Assembly (NCBI GenBank): GCA_946545425.1
Contig: CAMNNM010000003.1
Coordinates: forward strand, 1-39,448
DNA from: an uncultured Blautia sp.
GTDB lineage: Bacteria; Bacillota; Clostridia; Lachnospirales; Lachnospiraceae
DNA length: 39,448 bases
Direction: 5' to 3'
Program-made: the position numbers and the translations under genes
Shown here: positions 1 through 13,291 of the stretch, piece after piece
How positions within the stretch are numbered: the first letter of the stretch is position 1
Layout: each line of letters begins with the position of its first letter
The notes under the pieces: model-generated
What the model saw: the letters and a program-made list of their open reading frames with translations, nothing else
Databases searched by the model: none
What the model was told of the DNA's origin: nothing

Positions 1-274
1 TCATATGCGGATACAGAGCGTAGCTCTGGAATACCATTGCGATATCTCTGTCCTTCGGCTCAACATCGTTCACGACTCTGTCGCCGATCTTCAGCGTACC
101 GCTGGAGATTTCTTCCAGACCGGCAACCATACGAAGTGTGGTGGACTTACCACAGCCGGACGGTCCTACAAAGATGATGAATTCCTTGTCAGCGATTTCC
201 AGATTAAAATCCTTTACTGCTTCAAATCCGTTCGGATATTTTTTGCAAATGTGTTCCAATGATAAGCTTGCCAT
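1..274 (-). CDS. ABC transporter ATP-binding protein, MalK/UgpC/MsmK type (C-terminal part lies outside the window)
   Basis: Reverse strand reads [91 protein letters not shown]; Walker [10 protein letters not shown] and Q-loop [11 protein letters not shown]; ggagga RBS upstream of the ATG at 274. Confidence 0.9.
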   Translation of the reverse strand, partial: MASLSLEHICKKYPNGFEAVKDFNLEIADKEFIIFVGPSGCGKSTTLRMVAGLEEISSGTLKIGDRVVNDVEPKDRDIAMVFQSYALYPHM

Positions 275-500
275 CTTGACTTCCTCCTAATAGCGTCACA
301 GATATTCGTAACTAAATATACGGGAAAGGATCCCTTACCCTTAGAAAGTATAACGGTTTTTCCGGTTCTGCGCCATAGATGAACTATCCAAAGTTTTCGA
401 ATACAAGCCGTCATTTATACCCATTTCGAAACCCGTGAATCAGTCCACTGTACAATCTGACGATTTATTTTCATTTTTCCTGTCAATCTGACCAATTGAC

Positions 501-1253
501 TTATCTTCTGCTCTTCGCAGAAGTTTCTTCGTAGTTGCGGATCAGCTCCTCCAGCTCATTCAGGAAGCAGTCCACTCTGCCGTAAAATGCATCGTTGTTG
601 CCCGGATTGCCGAGCTCCTTCTCCACCTGCTGCAGCGTTTTCTGGATCTTCTGAATTCTCTTAACGCCGCCGTTTTCATTCAGGAGCACATAGCGGCTGC
701 GCTCATTCTCCTCCGCCGTAAGCTTTTTCAGCACAACTTCAACATTGGGCTTCTCACCAATATAACGATAGGTAATGGAGGGAGAAGCATGATTGAGCAG
801 GTTCTGAAGATAATAGATATCTCCCGTCTCACGATAATATCTCCATGCAAAGGTCTTGCGCATCGTCTGCGCACCGATGGAAGTAAGACCAATATTTCTT
901 CCCGCATTCTTCAGCGCACGGTAAGCCTGTTCTCTGGAGAGCGCTTCCTTGGAGCTTGCATAGCCCTGAATCAGATATTCATCCGGCTGCATGTCCTCGG
1001 TATAATCCATGATCTCTTTCTTGAGTTCTTCTGAAAACCGGAAGGTTCGGCGAATGTGCTTCGTACCAATGTAAGCTTCGATCTCATCCTTTCCGCGCAC
1101 ATCCTCTACCTTCAGCTTCAGGATCTCCTGCAGCTGCATGCCGGTTCCCACACCGATCTCGAACATGATATAGTACTTCTCATCCATCGATTTCAGCTTT
1201 TCCTTGAACTTTGCCAGTGTTTCATCGTCCTTGATAGGAGCTACCCAATTCAT
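501..1253 (-). CDS. Tyrosine-recombinase/integrase-like catalytic-domain protein, apparently degenerate
   Basis: Phage-integrase-like C-terminal pattern: GTGMQLQEILKLKVEDV, QTMRKTFAWRYY, LLNHASPSITYRYIG. No N-terminal core-binding domain visible. Confidence 0.72.
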   Translation of the reverse strand: MNWVAPIKDDETLAKFKEKLKSMDEKYYIMFEIGVGTGMQLQEILKLKVEDVRGKDEIEAYIGTKHIRRTFRFSEELKKEIMDYTEDMQPDEYLIQGYASSKEALSREQAYRALKNAGRNIGLTSIGAQTMRKTFAWRYYRETGDIYYLQNLLNHASPSITYRYIGEKPNVEVVLKKLTAEENERSRYVLLNENGGVKRIQKIQKTLQQVEKELGNPGNNDAFYGRVDCFLNELEELIRNYEETSAKSRR

Positions 1254-1279
1254 ACATTTCCTCCTTTTTGTGGTAAAAT

Positions 1280-3136
1280 TTATTTTTCGTTTACGGGTGA
1301 CGATCCCTTTACTTCTCTTTCTGCCTGCTCCATCCGTTCGATCTCCTCCAGAACGGATTCAGCTTCCCGGAGCTTTTCCTCTTTCTCCCGCTCCAGCGCA
1401 GCTCTTTTCTCTTCCCGGAGCTTTTTCTCCTGCTCGGCTTTCATGGCCTCCCGAAGCTCTTCCTCAATTTCCACCGCGGACTTGCGGTCGATCTCCTCTT
1501 CCCGTCTCCTTCTCTGCCGCTCTTCGATCTTTCTGCGCCTGCGGATGCGGTAATCACTGGTCACACGCATGATCATGATCGCAATCAGAATCAGAAGCAC
1601 AAACAGCACCAGGGCGCCTGCAAGAACAACAGCCATCCGGTTACTCTCAATATAATTGACCACCCATTGATAGGAATTTTCCCCGAAGTGTTCGATATTG
1701 CTCCAGGCCTTCTGGAAGGTTTCCTCGATCTCGTTTTCCCGCTTCGTCTTTTTGGCGGTTTCCAGGATCGTATCCATATCACGCTTTTCTTCGTACGCGT
1801 AATGGATCCCTGTGGGGATCGGCGTAAAGCCGATCTGGCCGCTTCCCACCAGCTGTCCCTCGTAATAATACAGGACCTGTCCGGGATTCTCTCCGCCTCC
1901 CGCAGTCAGGGAGTTCGTGTCGATCCCCTCCGGCAGCGTGACGGTTCCGGGATCGGAAATGGTGAGCACCTTCTGCTTAAGTTCATCGGACTGATAGATC
2001 ACTCCGTCCGGATTCGGATAATTAAAGCCGATCAGCTCGTAGAATGTGGGCGACTCCACCTGCATGTCAACGGTCTTATGACTGAAATTGTCGAACCCGT
2101 AATTCATCAGATCCGTTGTTTCCAGATACTGCTTTTCCAGACCGTTTTCCTGCAGAAGCACACACACCAGCCGCAGGCCGTTCTTTTCACCGAAGGTTAC
2201 CAGGGTATTCCAGGCATCGCTTGTGTAGCCGGTTTTTCCGCCGGTACACCAGCTCTGATAATACTCGCTGTCCGTGCGCAGCATCCGCTGATGATTGATG
2301 AAATACCGCGTTTCCTCTGTCATATTGGTGGGCGGAATGTTCTCCTCCACCGTCCCCATGAACTTCCGGCAGGTCTCATTTTGATAGGCTGCCTGAGCGA
2401 TCTTCGCCATATCCCAGGCACACACATAGTGATTCGGATCGTGCAGGCCGTGCGGATTGACAAAATGCGTATTGACACAGCCAAGCGATTCTGCCTTTTC
2501 GTTCATCATCTGTGCAAAGCCCGACACGTTTCCGCCGATATGCTCTGCGATAGCCATAGCCAGATCATTGGCCGATTCCAGCATCAGCCCGTACAGCGCC
2601 TGCCGCAGGGTAACCTTCTCCCCCGGAGCAATTCCGACATGCGAGCTCTCCGCCTCAATGTTGTACACCTCCTCCGAGCAGGTGATCACATCATCCAGAT
2701 CGCCGTTTTCCACAGCCACCAGAAGCGTCATGATCTTGGTGATACTGGCCGGATAGTGCTGATCAAAAATGCTCTTCCCGTATAGCACCGCCCCCGTATC
2801 CATGTCCATGACGATCGCCGAGGCCGCCTGCACCGCCTGTCCCTGCGGCCATCCGCTCAGTGCATTGGTCTGGATCGGTGCATAATAGGCTTCCGGAATG
2901 TATTCCGTTTCCTCCGTATCGGAGCCCTCCGAATCATCCCATGACTCGTCCCAGGATTCATCGGACCAGGAGTCCTCCGACCAGGAATCGTCGGACCAGG
3001 AATCGTCGGACCAAGATTCGTCATAACTTTCATCATAATACTCTTCGGCCAGTGCAGGTACACACACATTCGCTGCTGCCATCCACACGCCGAGAAGCAT
3101 GCACAAGGCCCGCGCGGGCCCTTTCGAAAATCTCAT
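1280..3136 (-). CDS. D-alanyl-D-alanine carboxypeptidase (PBP5/DacF-like) with acidic repeat linker, C-terminal TM helix and charged coiled-coil tail
   Basis: Signal peptide; SxxK (PASITKIMT), SxN (ESANDLAMA), KTG (TGGKTGYT); C-terminal TM MAVVLAGALVLFVLLILIAIMIM followed by a K/E/R-rich helix. Confidence 0.92.
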   Translation of the reverse strand: MRFSKGPARALCMLLGVWMAAANVCVPALAEEYYDESYDESWSDDSWSDDSWSEDSWSDESWDESWDDSEGSDTEETEYIPEAYYAPIQTNALSGWPQGQAVQAASAIVMDMDTGAVLYGKSIFDQHYPASITKIMTLLVAVENGDLDDVITCSEEVYNIEAESSHVGIAPGEKVTLRQALYGLMLESANDLAMAIAEHIGGNVSGFAQMMNEKAESLGCVNTHFVNPHGLHDPNHYVCAWDMAKIAQAAYQNETCRKFMGTVEENIPPTNMTEETRYFINHQRMLRTDSEYYQSWCTGGKTGYTSDAWNTLVTFGEKNGLRLVCVLLQENGLEKQYLETTDLMNYGFDNFSHKTVDMQVESPTFYELIGFNYPNPDGVIYQSDELKQKVLTISDPGTVTLPEGIDTNSLTAGGGENPGQVLYYYEGQLVGSGQIGFTPIPTGIHYAYEEKRDMDTILETAKKTKRENEIEETFQKAWSNIEHFGENSYQWVVNYIESNRMAVVLAGALVLFVLLILIAIMIMRVTSDYRIRRRRKIEERQRRRREEEIDRKSAVEIEEELREAMKAEQEKKLREEKRAALEREKEEKLREAESVLEEIERMEQAEREVKGSSPVNEK

Positions 3137-3158
3137 TTTAAGCAGTGTCCTTTCCGTT

Positions 3159-3878
3159 TCATTTTACAAACCGGTCACGGATATATCGGTTTGCCTCTAT
3201 CTCCTGCGTATCATCCAGCGCTGAAAGCTCACCCTTTCCGTATTTTCTCTCCAGGGCATTGGAAAGCAGATAATCGCACACATGCGGATTTTTGGGAAGA
3301 AGCGGTCCATGCAGATAGGTTCCTACGACATTCTTGTACAGAATGCCTTCTTTCCCATCCTTCCCGTTGTTTCCCGATCCGTATACGACCTCTCCGAAGG
3401 GCTTATTCTCTCCGATAAAGGTTCTGCCTCCGTGATTTTCAAAGCCGACGATCTCATAGGGAAAAATACTGCTGTTTTTCAGCACGATATTGGAGATCAG
3501 CCGCGGACTGTCCTGCACGGTGTACAGGTCCACCAGAGACAGGCCTTCCATTTTTCCATCACCGGTTTCGTAATAATGACCCAGAAGCTGATATCCGCCG
3601 CACACGGCGATCACGCTTCCTCCATCTTCCACATAGGCCTTCATATCCTCCCGGATCGACTGAAGCCTTGTGCACACGATCTGCTGCTCCCGGTCGGAGC
3701 CTCCTCCCAGAAGGACAATATCCAGCTTTGAGAAATCCACCGGATCCGACAGCGAAAATTCCGTGACCTGCGCTTCGATCCCGCGCCACTCGCACCGCTT
3801 TTTCATGCATGCAATATTACCGCGGTCACCGTAAAGGTTCAGAAGTTCCGGATAAAGATGTCCGATCGACAGCTTCAT
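3159..3878 (-). CDS. gatD: Lipid II isoglutaminyl synthase, glutamine amidotransferase subunit
   Basis: CobB/CobQ-like GATase: LYPELLNLYGDRGNIACMKKRCEWRGI, VIAVCGGYQLLG nucleophile Cys, GTYLHGPLLPKNP; overlaps the 3' end of murT. Confidence 0.92.
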   Translation of the reverse strand: MKLSIGHLYPELLNLYGDRGNIACMKKRCEWRGIEAQVTEFSLSDPVDFSKLDIVLLGGGSDREQQIVCTRLQSIREDMKAYVEDGGSVIAVCGGYQLLGHYYETGDGKMEGLSLVDLYTVQDSPRLISNIVLKNSSIFPYEIVGFENHGGRTFIGENKPFGEVVYGSGNNGKDGKEGILYKNVVGTYLHGPLLPKNPHVCDYLLSNALERKYGKGELSALDDTQEIEANRYIRDRFVK

Positions 3879-5242
3879 GATGTCCCTCCCTTCTTCTGCA
3901 TGGCCGCCAGAATATTATGCGTAGAATAAAGAGCGGTATAATTCACCAGGACATACAGATTGCCGCATCCGTCGGCAAGCCGGTCCCGGATCGCTTTCTC
4001 GACATCCATCTCCAGCATGGCAGGGATATCCACATACTTCAGCCGCAGACGCATGTCCATTCCACGGATGCCGCTGACCGTGATCGAACGGATCGACGGA
4101 TCCGAGAACGCATCGAAATCCACGTCCCACAGCCAGGAAATATCCTTTCCATCCTGCGCATTGTCATTGATCACGATGATCAGATCCTTCGGATCGGGAT
4201 CCTCCATCACCGCTGCAATGTTCTGATTGAAACCGGCCGGATTCTTTGCCAGGTTCAGAAGTACCTTACTGCCGCGGATCGTAAACTGCTCATTCCTGCC
4301 GTTCTGCGGATTGTAGTTTTTCAGCACCTCATTGAGCTTCTCCGGCGAATGGCCCGACATACACAGAGCTGCGTACACCGCAAGGATATTGTAGATATTA
4401 TAAAATCCCCTGTAATCGGCTGTAAGAAGATCCTTCCCGACCCGGAAGGACAGGCCGCCCTTCATGGAAATATCCCGTGCATCGAACAGGATCTTCGGTC
4501 TGGAAAAACCACAGGAAGGACAATGATAAACACCCATCTGAGAATAATGATAGAAATCGTATTCCAGACGCCCTCCGCATTTCTTGCAGAACCTTCCCTC
4601 CCGTATCTCCCCGGTTTCCTTCTGATCAAAGACCTGCTCGCTGATCCCGAAGGCCGCGGCTGCATGACCGCTCTTTTCCGCCAGATACGCGGAAAGCGAA
4701 TCATCACCGTTGAAGATCAGCTTCATGTCCGGAGCCATCGCCATCGCTTTTTCCAGGAGCTCCATGGTGATATCGATCTCTCCGTAGCGATCGAGCTGGT
4801 CACGAAACAGATTTGTGAGAATCATGTAATCCGGCTTCATGTACGGAAGAACCTTCACGGTAGAGGCCTCATCCACCTCGATACAGGCTTCATCCGCATC
4901 GATTTTTCCGGTCAGAGAGGCATTCAGGACAAATGCAGCGGCAACGCCCATCAGCATATTGGATCCCGTATGATTGCAGATCACCTTTTTCCCCTCTGCT
5001 TCCAGGGCACTGGCGAGAAGGTTATTGGTCGTCGTTTTTCCATTGGTCCCGCACACCATATAGATCCGGCCGCGTACCTGGGCGCTCAGATCCTTCAGAA
5101 TATTCGGGTCGATCCGCATGGCCAGCTTTCCGGCCATCGTAACACCCTGCTTTCCGGCAATTCTGCATCCGAAGCTGAGAATTCTTGCCGCGAGAATTGC
5201 CGCACATCGACGAATCTTCATGAAATATAAGCTCCAATCCAA
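3875..5242 (-). CDS. murT: Lipid II isoglutaminyl synthase, MurT subunit (Mur ligase family)
   Basis: Mur ligase P-loop VCGTNGKTTTNN; inserted CxxC zinc-ribbon-like pair CKKCGG...CPSCGF; DUF1727-like C-terminus; coupled to gatD. Confidence 0.92.
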   Translation of the reverse strand: MDWSLYFMKIRRCAAILAARILSFGCRIAGKQGVTMAGKLAMRIDPNILKDLSAQVRGRIYMVCGTNGKTTTNNLLASALEAEGKKVICNHTGSNMLMGVAAAFVLNASLTGKIDADEACIEVDEASTVKVLPYMKPDYMILTNLFRDQLDRYGEIDITMELLEKAMAMAPDMKLIFNGDDSLSAYLAEKSGHAAAAFGISEQVFDQKETGEIREGRFCKKCGGRLEYDFYHYSQMGVYHCPSCGFSRPKILFDARDISMKGGLSFRVGKDLLTADYRGFYNIYNILAVYAALCMSGHSPEKLNEVLKNYNPQNGRNEQFTIRGSKVLLNLAKNPAGFNQNIAAVMEDPDPKDLIIVINDNAQDGKDISWLWDVDFDAFSDPSIRSITVSGIRGMDMRLRLKYVDIPAMLEMDVEKAIRDRLADGCGNLYVLVNYTALYSTHNILAAMQKKGGTS

Positions 5243-5342
5243 TTTACGATATTAAGTATCATATCAATAAGTTTGTTTTAGAAATCAATACAATAATGGT
5301 AACAATGATTATAATATAAATTTTTCGTTTTGTGAAGTATCT

Positions 5343-7274
5343 TCAATTATTATATAACTTTCCTGCAATATAAGACGAAATCGCGGAGATATTCTGCTGT
5401 GCGCCTCCGTTATCCCCCTGCAGATTATTAGAAAGAACGCACAGTACATAATCACCGTCCGGACCGTTCACGATTGCCATATCGTTTTCAATACAACCCA
5501 GTCCGTACCCCTCCGGCATTTCACCGGTCTTATTCGCACAGGAAAATCCTGCGGGCAGTCCTGAGGGGATTTTATGACGTACCGTCTGTCCCTTCAAAAA
5601 GCCGAGCATCTGTTCCGACGCCTGGGCATTGACACATTTTCCGTAATAGATATCCGAAAGGATCTTCCTGCAGTCATGGGCACTGGTATAATTGTCTCCT
5701 GTCGGATTGCTCTCCAGAAATCTTCGACCGATGCTCGTGCTGAAATATCCATACTCCATGCAGAACTCGCGGATCACCTCCGCACCCTTCTGGAAATTCC
5801 CCTCACCGAGAATTTCAATCAGGGCATTCGCCGCTTCATTGCTGCTTACCGTGATCATCGGCTCCAGCAGGGAATGCAGATCGCCGTTATAATGCACCGT
5901 ATGGGCCTCGTCCTTCGGATACACGATGCGGTCATACACCGCTCCCATGATGAACACCTTCACCACACTGGCCGACTGCATGACAATGTCCCCGTGATAT
6001 TCAAAAATCTCTCCGGATCCGGCCTCTTCCGCCTTCTGAGTCGACTCCTGTTTTTCTTCTGCTTTCTCGTCAGTCTCACCCTCTGTCTGTGAAACCATCT
6101 CATTCTCTGAGAGATTCTCCGAAATCTCTTCCGAGATATCCTCCGTCTGCCGGGCTGCTTCCGCCTCGGATGAATTTTCCGTTTCCGCAGAAGGATTCTC
6201 TGCGTCCTCACCGGTTTCCTTCGCGGCCGGGTCCAGCTTTTCAATTCCTACTGCCCATATCTGACCCTGCTGCTCTCTCGAAGCAATATACTGGTTGTAA
6301 AGCTCTGCCATCACCGGATCCGCAAGAAATGCCGCATCCGAATAGAGCGCGGTTTCCTCCGGAGCACCCTCATCCTCAGCGGTTTCCTTTCTCATCATCG
6401 AGGAGACCCCTGCCACAGGAATTCCGATCGGCGCCGGCTCAGGATGCATTTCACCTTCTGTCCGTTCGTCGGTCAGCGCTGCATCCTCCGAAGCTTCTTC
6501 CGAAGCCTGCTCCTGAGCATCCGAAGCCATGTCCCCGGTGCCGGGTTCTTCCTCCTCGCCGGTACGGAAATATCCGTCGATTCCGTCAGCGATCCCCTGC
6601 ACCATTTTTTTCTGCATTTCCGGATCCTGCATCTGCGTATCGTCTCCGGAATTGGACATATATCCCATTTCAAGGATCATGACCGGAACCTGACTCCAGT
6701 TGATCCCTGTCATATCATCGTGGGGCTGGATTCCGAGATTGGTAAAGCCGGTCTCCATACAGTAGCTGCCGAGGATACTCGTCGCAAGACGATAGCTCTC
6801 CTCAAACAGTTCACCGACATATGGATTATTCTGAGACATCACCATCGCCAGTGCGCCGCTGATCCCGGGATCCGTGGATCCGTTTGCATGGATCCGCACC
6901 GTAATATCGCAGCCCTTCTCCGAGGCCAGCAGTGCCCGCTCGCTGTTGCTGATCGCAGTATCATTGTCGCTCCTGGTCAGAACGACCTCATATCCCCGCT
7001 GCAAAAGCTCCTTTTCCAGTGCAAGCGAAATGTCCAGATTAAGCTGATACTCCGGAACCCCGGTCGTCGTTCCCTGAGTACCGGTCGTTGCCTTCGCCTT
7101 CATCTGATCCGAACCGGGAGCCATCGGCTCGGGTGCACTCATGTCCACCCAGTTTCCCTGGTGTCCCGGATCGATGCACACCGCGTGCTCACTGCCGGAA
7201 GCAGTAAACCCGAAGAGCATACCAAGAATCATGGTCAGCACAAGAAAGTAAGTTCTTTTTACACCAAACATCAT
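5343..7274 (-). CDS. Fusion of N-acetylmuramoyl-L-alanine amidase (Amidase_3-like) and class A beta-lactamase-like serine hydrolase
   Basis: N-terminus CIDPGHQGNW, GVPEYQLNLDIS, VRIHANG, VMILEMGYMSN fits amidase zinc and catalytic residues. C-terminus has SVVK (SxxK), SSNEAANAL (SxN-like) and NKTG (KTG), joined by a Glu/Ser-rich linker. Confidence 0.87.
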   Translation of the reverse strand: MMFGVKRTYFLVLTMILGMLFGFTASGSEHAVCIDPGHQGNWVDMSAPEPMAPGSDQMKAKATTGTQGTTTGVPEYQLNLDISLALEKELLQRGYEVVLTRSDNDTAISNSERALLASEKGCDITVRIHANGSTDPGISGALAMVMSQNNPYVGELFEESYRLATSILGSYCMETGFTNLGIQPHDDMTGINWSQVPVMILEMGYMSNSGDDTQMQDPEMQKKMVQGIADGIDGYFRTGEEEEPGTGDMASDAQEQASEEASEDAALTDERTEGEMHPEPAPIGIPVAGVSSMMRKETAEDEGAPEETALYSDAAFLADPVMAELYNQYIASREQQGQIWAVGIEKLDPAAKETGEDAENPSAETENSSEAEAARQTEDISEEISENLSENEMVSQTEGETDEKAEEKQESTQKAEEAGSGEIFEYHGDIVMQSASVVKVFIMGAVYDRIVYPKDEAHTVHYNGDLHSLLEPMITVSSNEAANALIEILGEGNFQKGAEVIREFCMEYGYFSTSIGRRFLESNPTGDNYTSAHDCRKILSDIYYGKCVNAQASEQMLGFLKGQTVRHKIPSGLPAGFSCANKTGEMPEGYGLGCIENDMAIVNGPDGDYVLCVLSNNLQGDNGGAQQNISAISSYIAGKLYNN

Positions 7275-7312
7275 ACTGTCTCCTTTCCTGATGAACTACT
7301 TGTACAAAAGAC

Positions 7313-7341
7313 AACAGAAACCGCCGGAAACGGTTTCTGTT
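7313..7341 (-). terminator. Hairpin terminator downstream of gyrA
   Basis: Perfect 11-bp inverted repeat AACAGAAACCG-ccggaaa-CGGTTTCTGTT, followed on the - strand by gtcttttgt. Confidence 0.65.
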
Positions 7342-7404
7342 ATGATCTCTTATAAACATTTTAGCGTATAGGGTGCCATATCATTATGCAGCATAAGATG
7401 CTGT

Positions 7405-9897
7405 TTATTTCTCCTGCACACCCGACTCATCATCCGTCGGCTGTTCCACGGAAGCTTCCTCATCCTTTACCTTCGCGATACAGGCGACGACATCATTCTC
7501 CTTCAGGTTCATCAGCTTCACGCCCGAGGTGATCCTGCTCACGATTGAAATATCACAGCAGTTCATACGGATAATGATTCCGTCGGAGTTGATCATCATG
7601 ATCTCGCTGTCATCGTCGACCTCCAGTGCTCCGATCAGATTGCCGGTCTTTTCCAGAATCCGGTAGCAGCGGACACCCTTTCCGCCGCGTCTTTGCACCG
7701 TAAATTCACTCAGAAGCGTACGTTTTCCCATGCCCTTTTCCGATGCGGTGAGCATGTAGGTTCCTTCATCGGCGATCAGCATGGAAACAACCTGATCCTG
7801 ATCCGAAAGATTGATTCCGATCACGCCCATCGACACTCTGCCGGTGCAGCGCACATCGGTCTCCTTAAACCGGATGCACTGACCGAAGGCGGTCACGAGC
7901 AGGATTTCCTTCTGATCATCCGTAAGCGACACACCGATCAGCTCATCCTCCTCCCGCAGAACGATGGCCGCCAGGCCCTTCTTGCGTACATTGGCATATT
8001 CCAGCAGAGGAGTCCGCTTTACAATACCGGTGCGGGTCGCCATAAACAGATATTTGTGCTCTTCAAATTCCTTCAGCGTGATCACTGCCGAAATCTTTTC
8101 CCCGGGCTGCAGCTCCAGAAGATTGACGATCGCCGTTCCCCTTGAGGTTCTGCCCGATTCCGGAATTTCGTAGGCCTTCAGACGGTACACTCTTCCCCGG
8201 TTGGTGAAGAACATCAGATAATCATGCGTGCTGGTCATGAGCATCTCGGAGATATAGTCATTCTCCAGGGTCTGCATCCCGCGGATACCCTTTCCGCCCC
8301 GGTTCTGGCTCTTGAAGGTGTCCTCCGTCATCCGCTTGATATATCCAAGCTTCGTCATGGTGATAACGACATTTTCACGCGGGATCAGATCCTCCGTGGT
8401 AAAGTCGAAATCATCCCGGTCGATCACCGTGCGGCGGTCATCACCGAACTTGGCGGAAACCTCTAAAAGCTCCGTTTTGATCACACCGAGCAGCAGATTC
8501 TCATCCGCAAGGATCGCCTGCAGCTCTTCGATGCGCTTCTTCAGCTGAGCATATTCCTCTTCCAGCTTTTCGCGTTCCAACCCGGTCAGCGCACGCAGAC
8601 GCATGTCCACGATTGCCTGTGCCTGTGCATCGGACAGTCCGAAGCGCTCCATCAGTCCTTCCTTGGCCAGCTGCGTCGTGCGGCTGCCGCGGATGATCCG
8701 GATCACTTCGTCAATATTGTCGAGCGCGATCAGCAGTCCTTCCAGAATGTGAGCCCGCTCCTGTGCCTTGTTCAGATCGTAGCGCGTTCTTCTGGTCACG
8801 ACCTCTTCCTGATGCTTCAGGTAATACTGCAGCATTTCAAGAAGATTCATCACCTTCGGCTGATTGCCGTCCAGCGCCAGCATGTTCACACCGAAGGTAT
8901 CCTGCAGCTGTGTATGCTTGAACAGACGGTTCAAAACCACCTTGGCGTTCACATCATGGCGGACATCCACCGTTACCCGCAGGCCTTCCCGGCTGGACTC
9001 ATCCGTGATCGCCGTGATCCCTTCGATCTTTTTATCCCGAACCAGCTCCGCCATCTTTTCGATCAGGCGGGCCTTGTTCACCAGATAGGGAAGCTGCGTG
9101 ATCACAATGCGGCTCTTCCCGCTCGGCAGTGTTTCAATGTCGGTCACTGCGCGCACGCGGATCTTGCCCTTGCCTGTGCGGTAGGCCTCCTCGATGCCGC
9201 TTCTTCCCAGGATCACTGCTCCTGTCGGAAAATCAGGTCCCTGAATGACCCCCATCACTTCATCGATCGAAGTCTCACGGCCCTCCTCCACGCGGTTGTC
9301 AATGATCCGCACGATCGCGCCGATCACCTCCCGCAGGTTGTGCGGAGGAATGTTCGTGGCCATACCGACTGCAATACCGGTCGCACCGTTTACCAGAAGG
9401 TTCGGAAAACGGGCCGGCAGAACCGTCGGCTCCTTCTCGGTTTCATCAAAGTTCGGGACAAAATCCACGGTATCCTTGCCGATATCCGCCAGCATCTCCA
9501 TGGAGATCTTACTCAGACGTGCCTCCGTATATCGCATGGCGGCTGCGCCGTCGCCGTCCACGGAACCGAAATTGCCATGTCCGTCCACCAGCGTGTAGCG
9601 GAAGGACCAGTCCTGCGCCATGTTGACCAGCGCTCCGTAAATGGAGCTGTCTCCGTGGGGGTGATATTTACCCATCGTATCACCGACGATACGGGCACAT
9701 TTTCTGTGAGGCTTGTCGGGACCGTTATTCAGTTCGATCATACTGTACAGAACACGTCTCTGCACGGGTTTCAGTCCGTCTCTCACATCCGGCAGTGCTC
9801 TCGAGGCAATGACGCTCATCGCATAGTCGATGTAAGATTCTTCCATTGTCCGTTTCAGATCCACTTCCTGAATCTGATCAAAAATGTTGTCTTCCAA
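7405..9897 (-). CDS. gyrA: DNA gyrase subunit A
   Basis: [54 protein letters not shown]; GyrA-box-like QRRGGKG; follows gyrB. Confidence 0.97.
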   Translation of the reverse strand: MEDNIFDQIQEVDLKRTMEESYIDYAMSVIASRALPDVRDGLKPVQRRVLYSMIELNNGPDKPHRKCARIVGDTMGKYHPHGDSSIYGALVNMAQDWSFRYTLVDGHGNFGSVDGDGAAAMRYTEARLSKISMEMLADIGKDTVDFVPNFDETEKEPTVLPARFPNLLVNGATGIAVGMATNIPPHNLREVIGAIVRIIDNRVEEGRETSIDEVMGVIQGPDFPTGAVILGRSGIEEAYRTGKGKIRVRAVTDIETLPSGKSRIVITQLPYLVNKARLIEKMAELVRDKKIEGITAITDESSREGLRVTVDVRHDVNAKVVLNRLFKHTQLQDTFGVNMLALDGNQPKVMNLLEMLQYYLKHQEEVVTRRTRYDLNKAQERAHILEGLLIALDNIDEVIRIIRGSRTTQLAKEGLMERFGLSDAQAQAIVDMRLRALTGLEREKLEEEYAQLKKRIEELQAILADENLLLGVIKTELLEVSAKFGDDRRTVIDRDDFDFTTEDLIPRENVVITMTKLGYIKRMTEDTFKSQNRGGKGIRGMQTLENDYISEMLMTSTHDYLMFFTNRGRVYRLKAYEIPESGRTSRGTAIVNLLELQPGEKISAVITLKEFEEHKYLFMATRTGIVKRTPLLEYANVRKKGLAAIVLREEDELIGVSLTDDQKEILLVTAFGQCIRFKETDVRCTGRVSMGVIGINLSDQDQVVSMLIADEGTYMLTASEKGMGKRTLLSEFTVQRRGGKGVRCYRILEKTGNLIGALEVDDDSEIMMINSDGIIIRMNCCDISIVSRITSGVKLMNLKENDVVACIAKVKDEEASVEQPTDDESGVQEK

Positions 9898-10007
9898 AAT
9901 GATTGTCCTCCCGCCGCAAATCCTGAAATTTCACGGCCTGTAGCTTTTCTCAGACATTCGAAACAATTATCGCTTATATTCAAAAACGTATCTTTGACAT
10001 CACACAA

Positions 10008-13058
<3,051 letters not shown>

Positions 13059-13062
<4 letters not shown>

Positions 13063-13268
13063 TTTTCGATCAGGATCCGTTCCCCTTCAAACGTCACAAC
13101 ATCTCCGGGATAGAGCTTTCTGCCTCTGCGAAGCTCGGTCTCACCGTTCACAGTAACCAGCCCGTCGCTGATCACATTTTTCGCATCCGAACCCTTCTCG
13201 CACAGACCGGCCGCCTTCAGCGCCTGTCCAAGCTTGATAAACTCCTCTTTTACAATGATTTTTTCCAT
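13059..13268 (-). CDS. yaaA: S4-domain RNA-binding protein (YaaA/RlbA-like)
   Basis: MEKIIVKEEFIKLGQALKAAGLCEKGSDAKNVISDGLVTVNGETELRRGRKLYPGDVVTFEGERILIEK; located dnaN-yaaA-recF. Track start at 13385 rejected because it reads through the repeat array. Confidence 0.9.
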
Positions 13269-13291
13269 AAGTATTCCACTTTTTTTAATAC

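Noticed and set aside
1667-2785. 372-aa plus-strand ORF
   Set aside because: Antisense to the carboxypeptidase gene, which has clear motifs.
3917-5230. 437-aa plus-strand ORF
   Set aside because: Antisense to murT; His/Arg/Ile-rich shadow translation.
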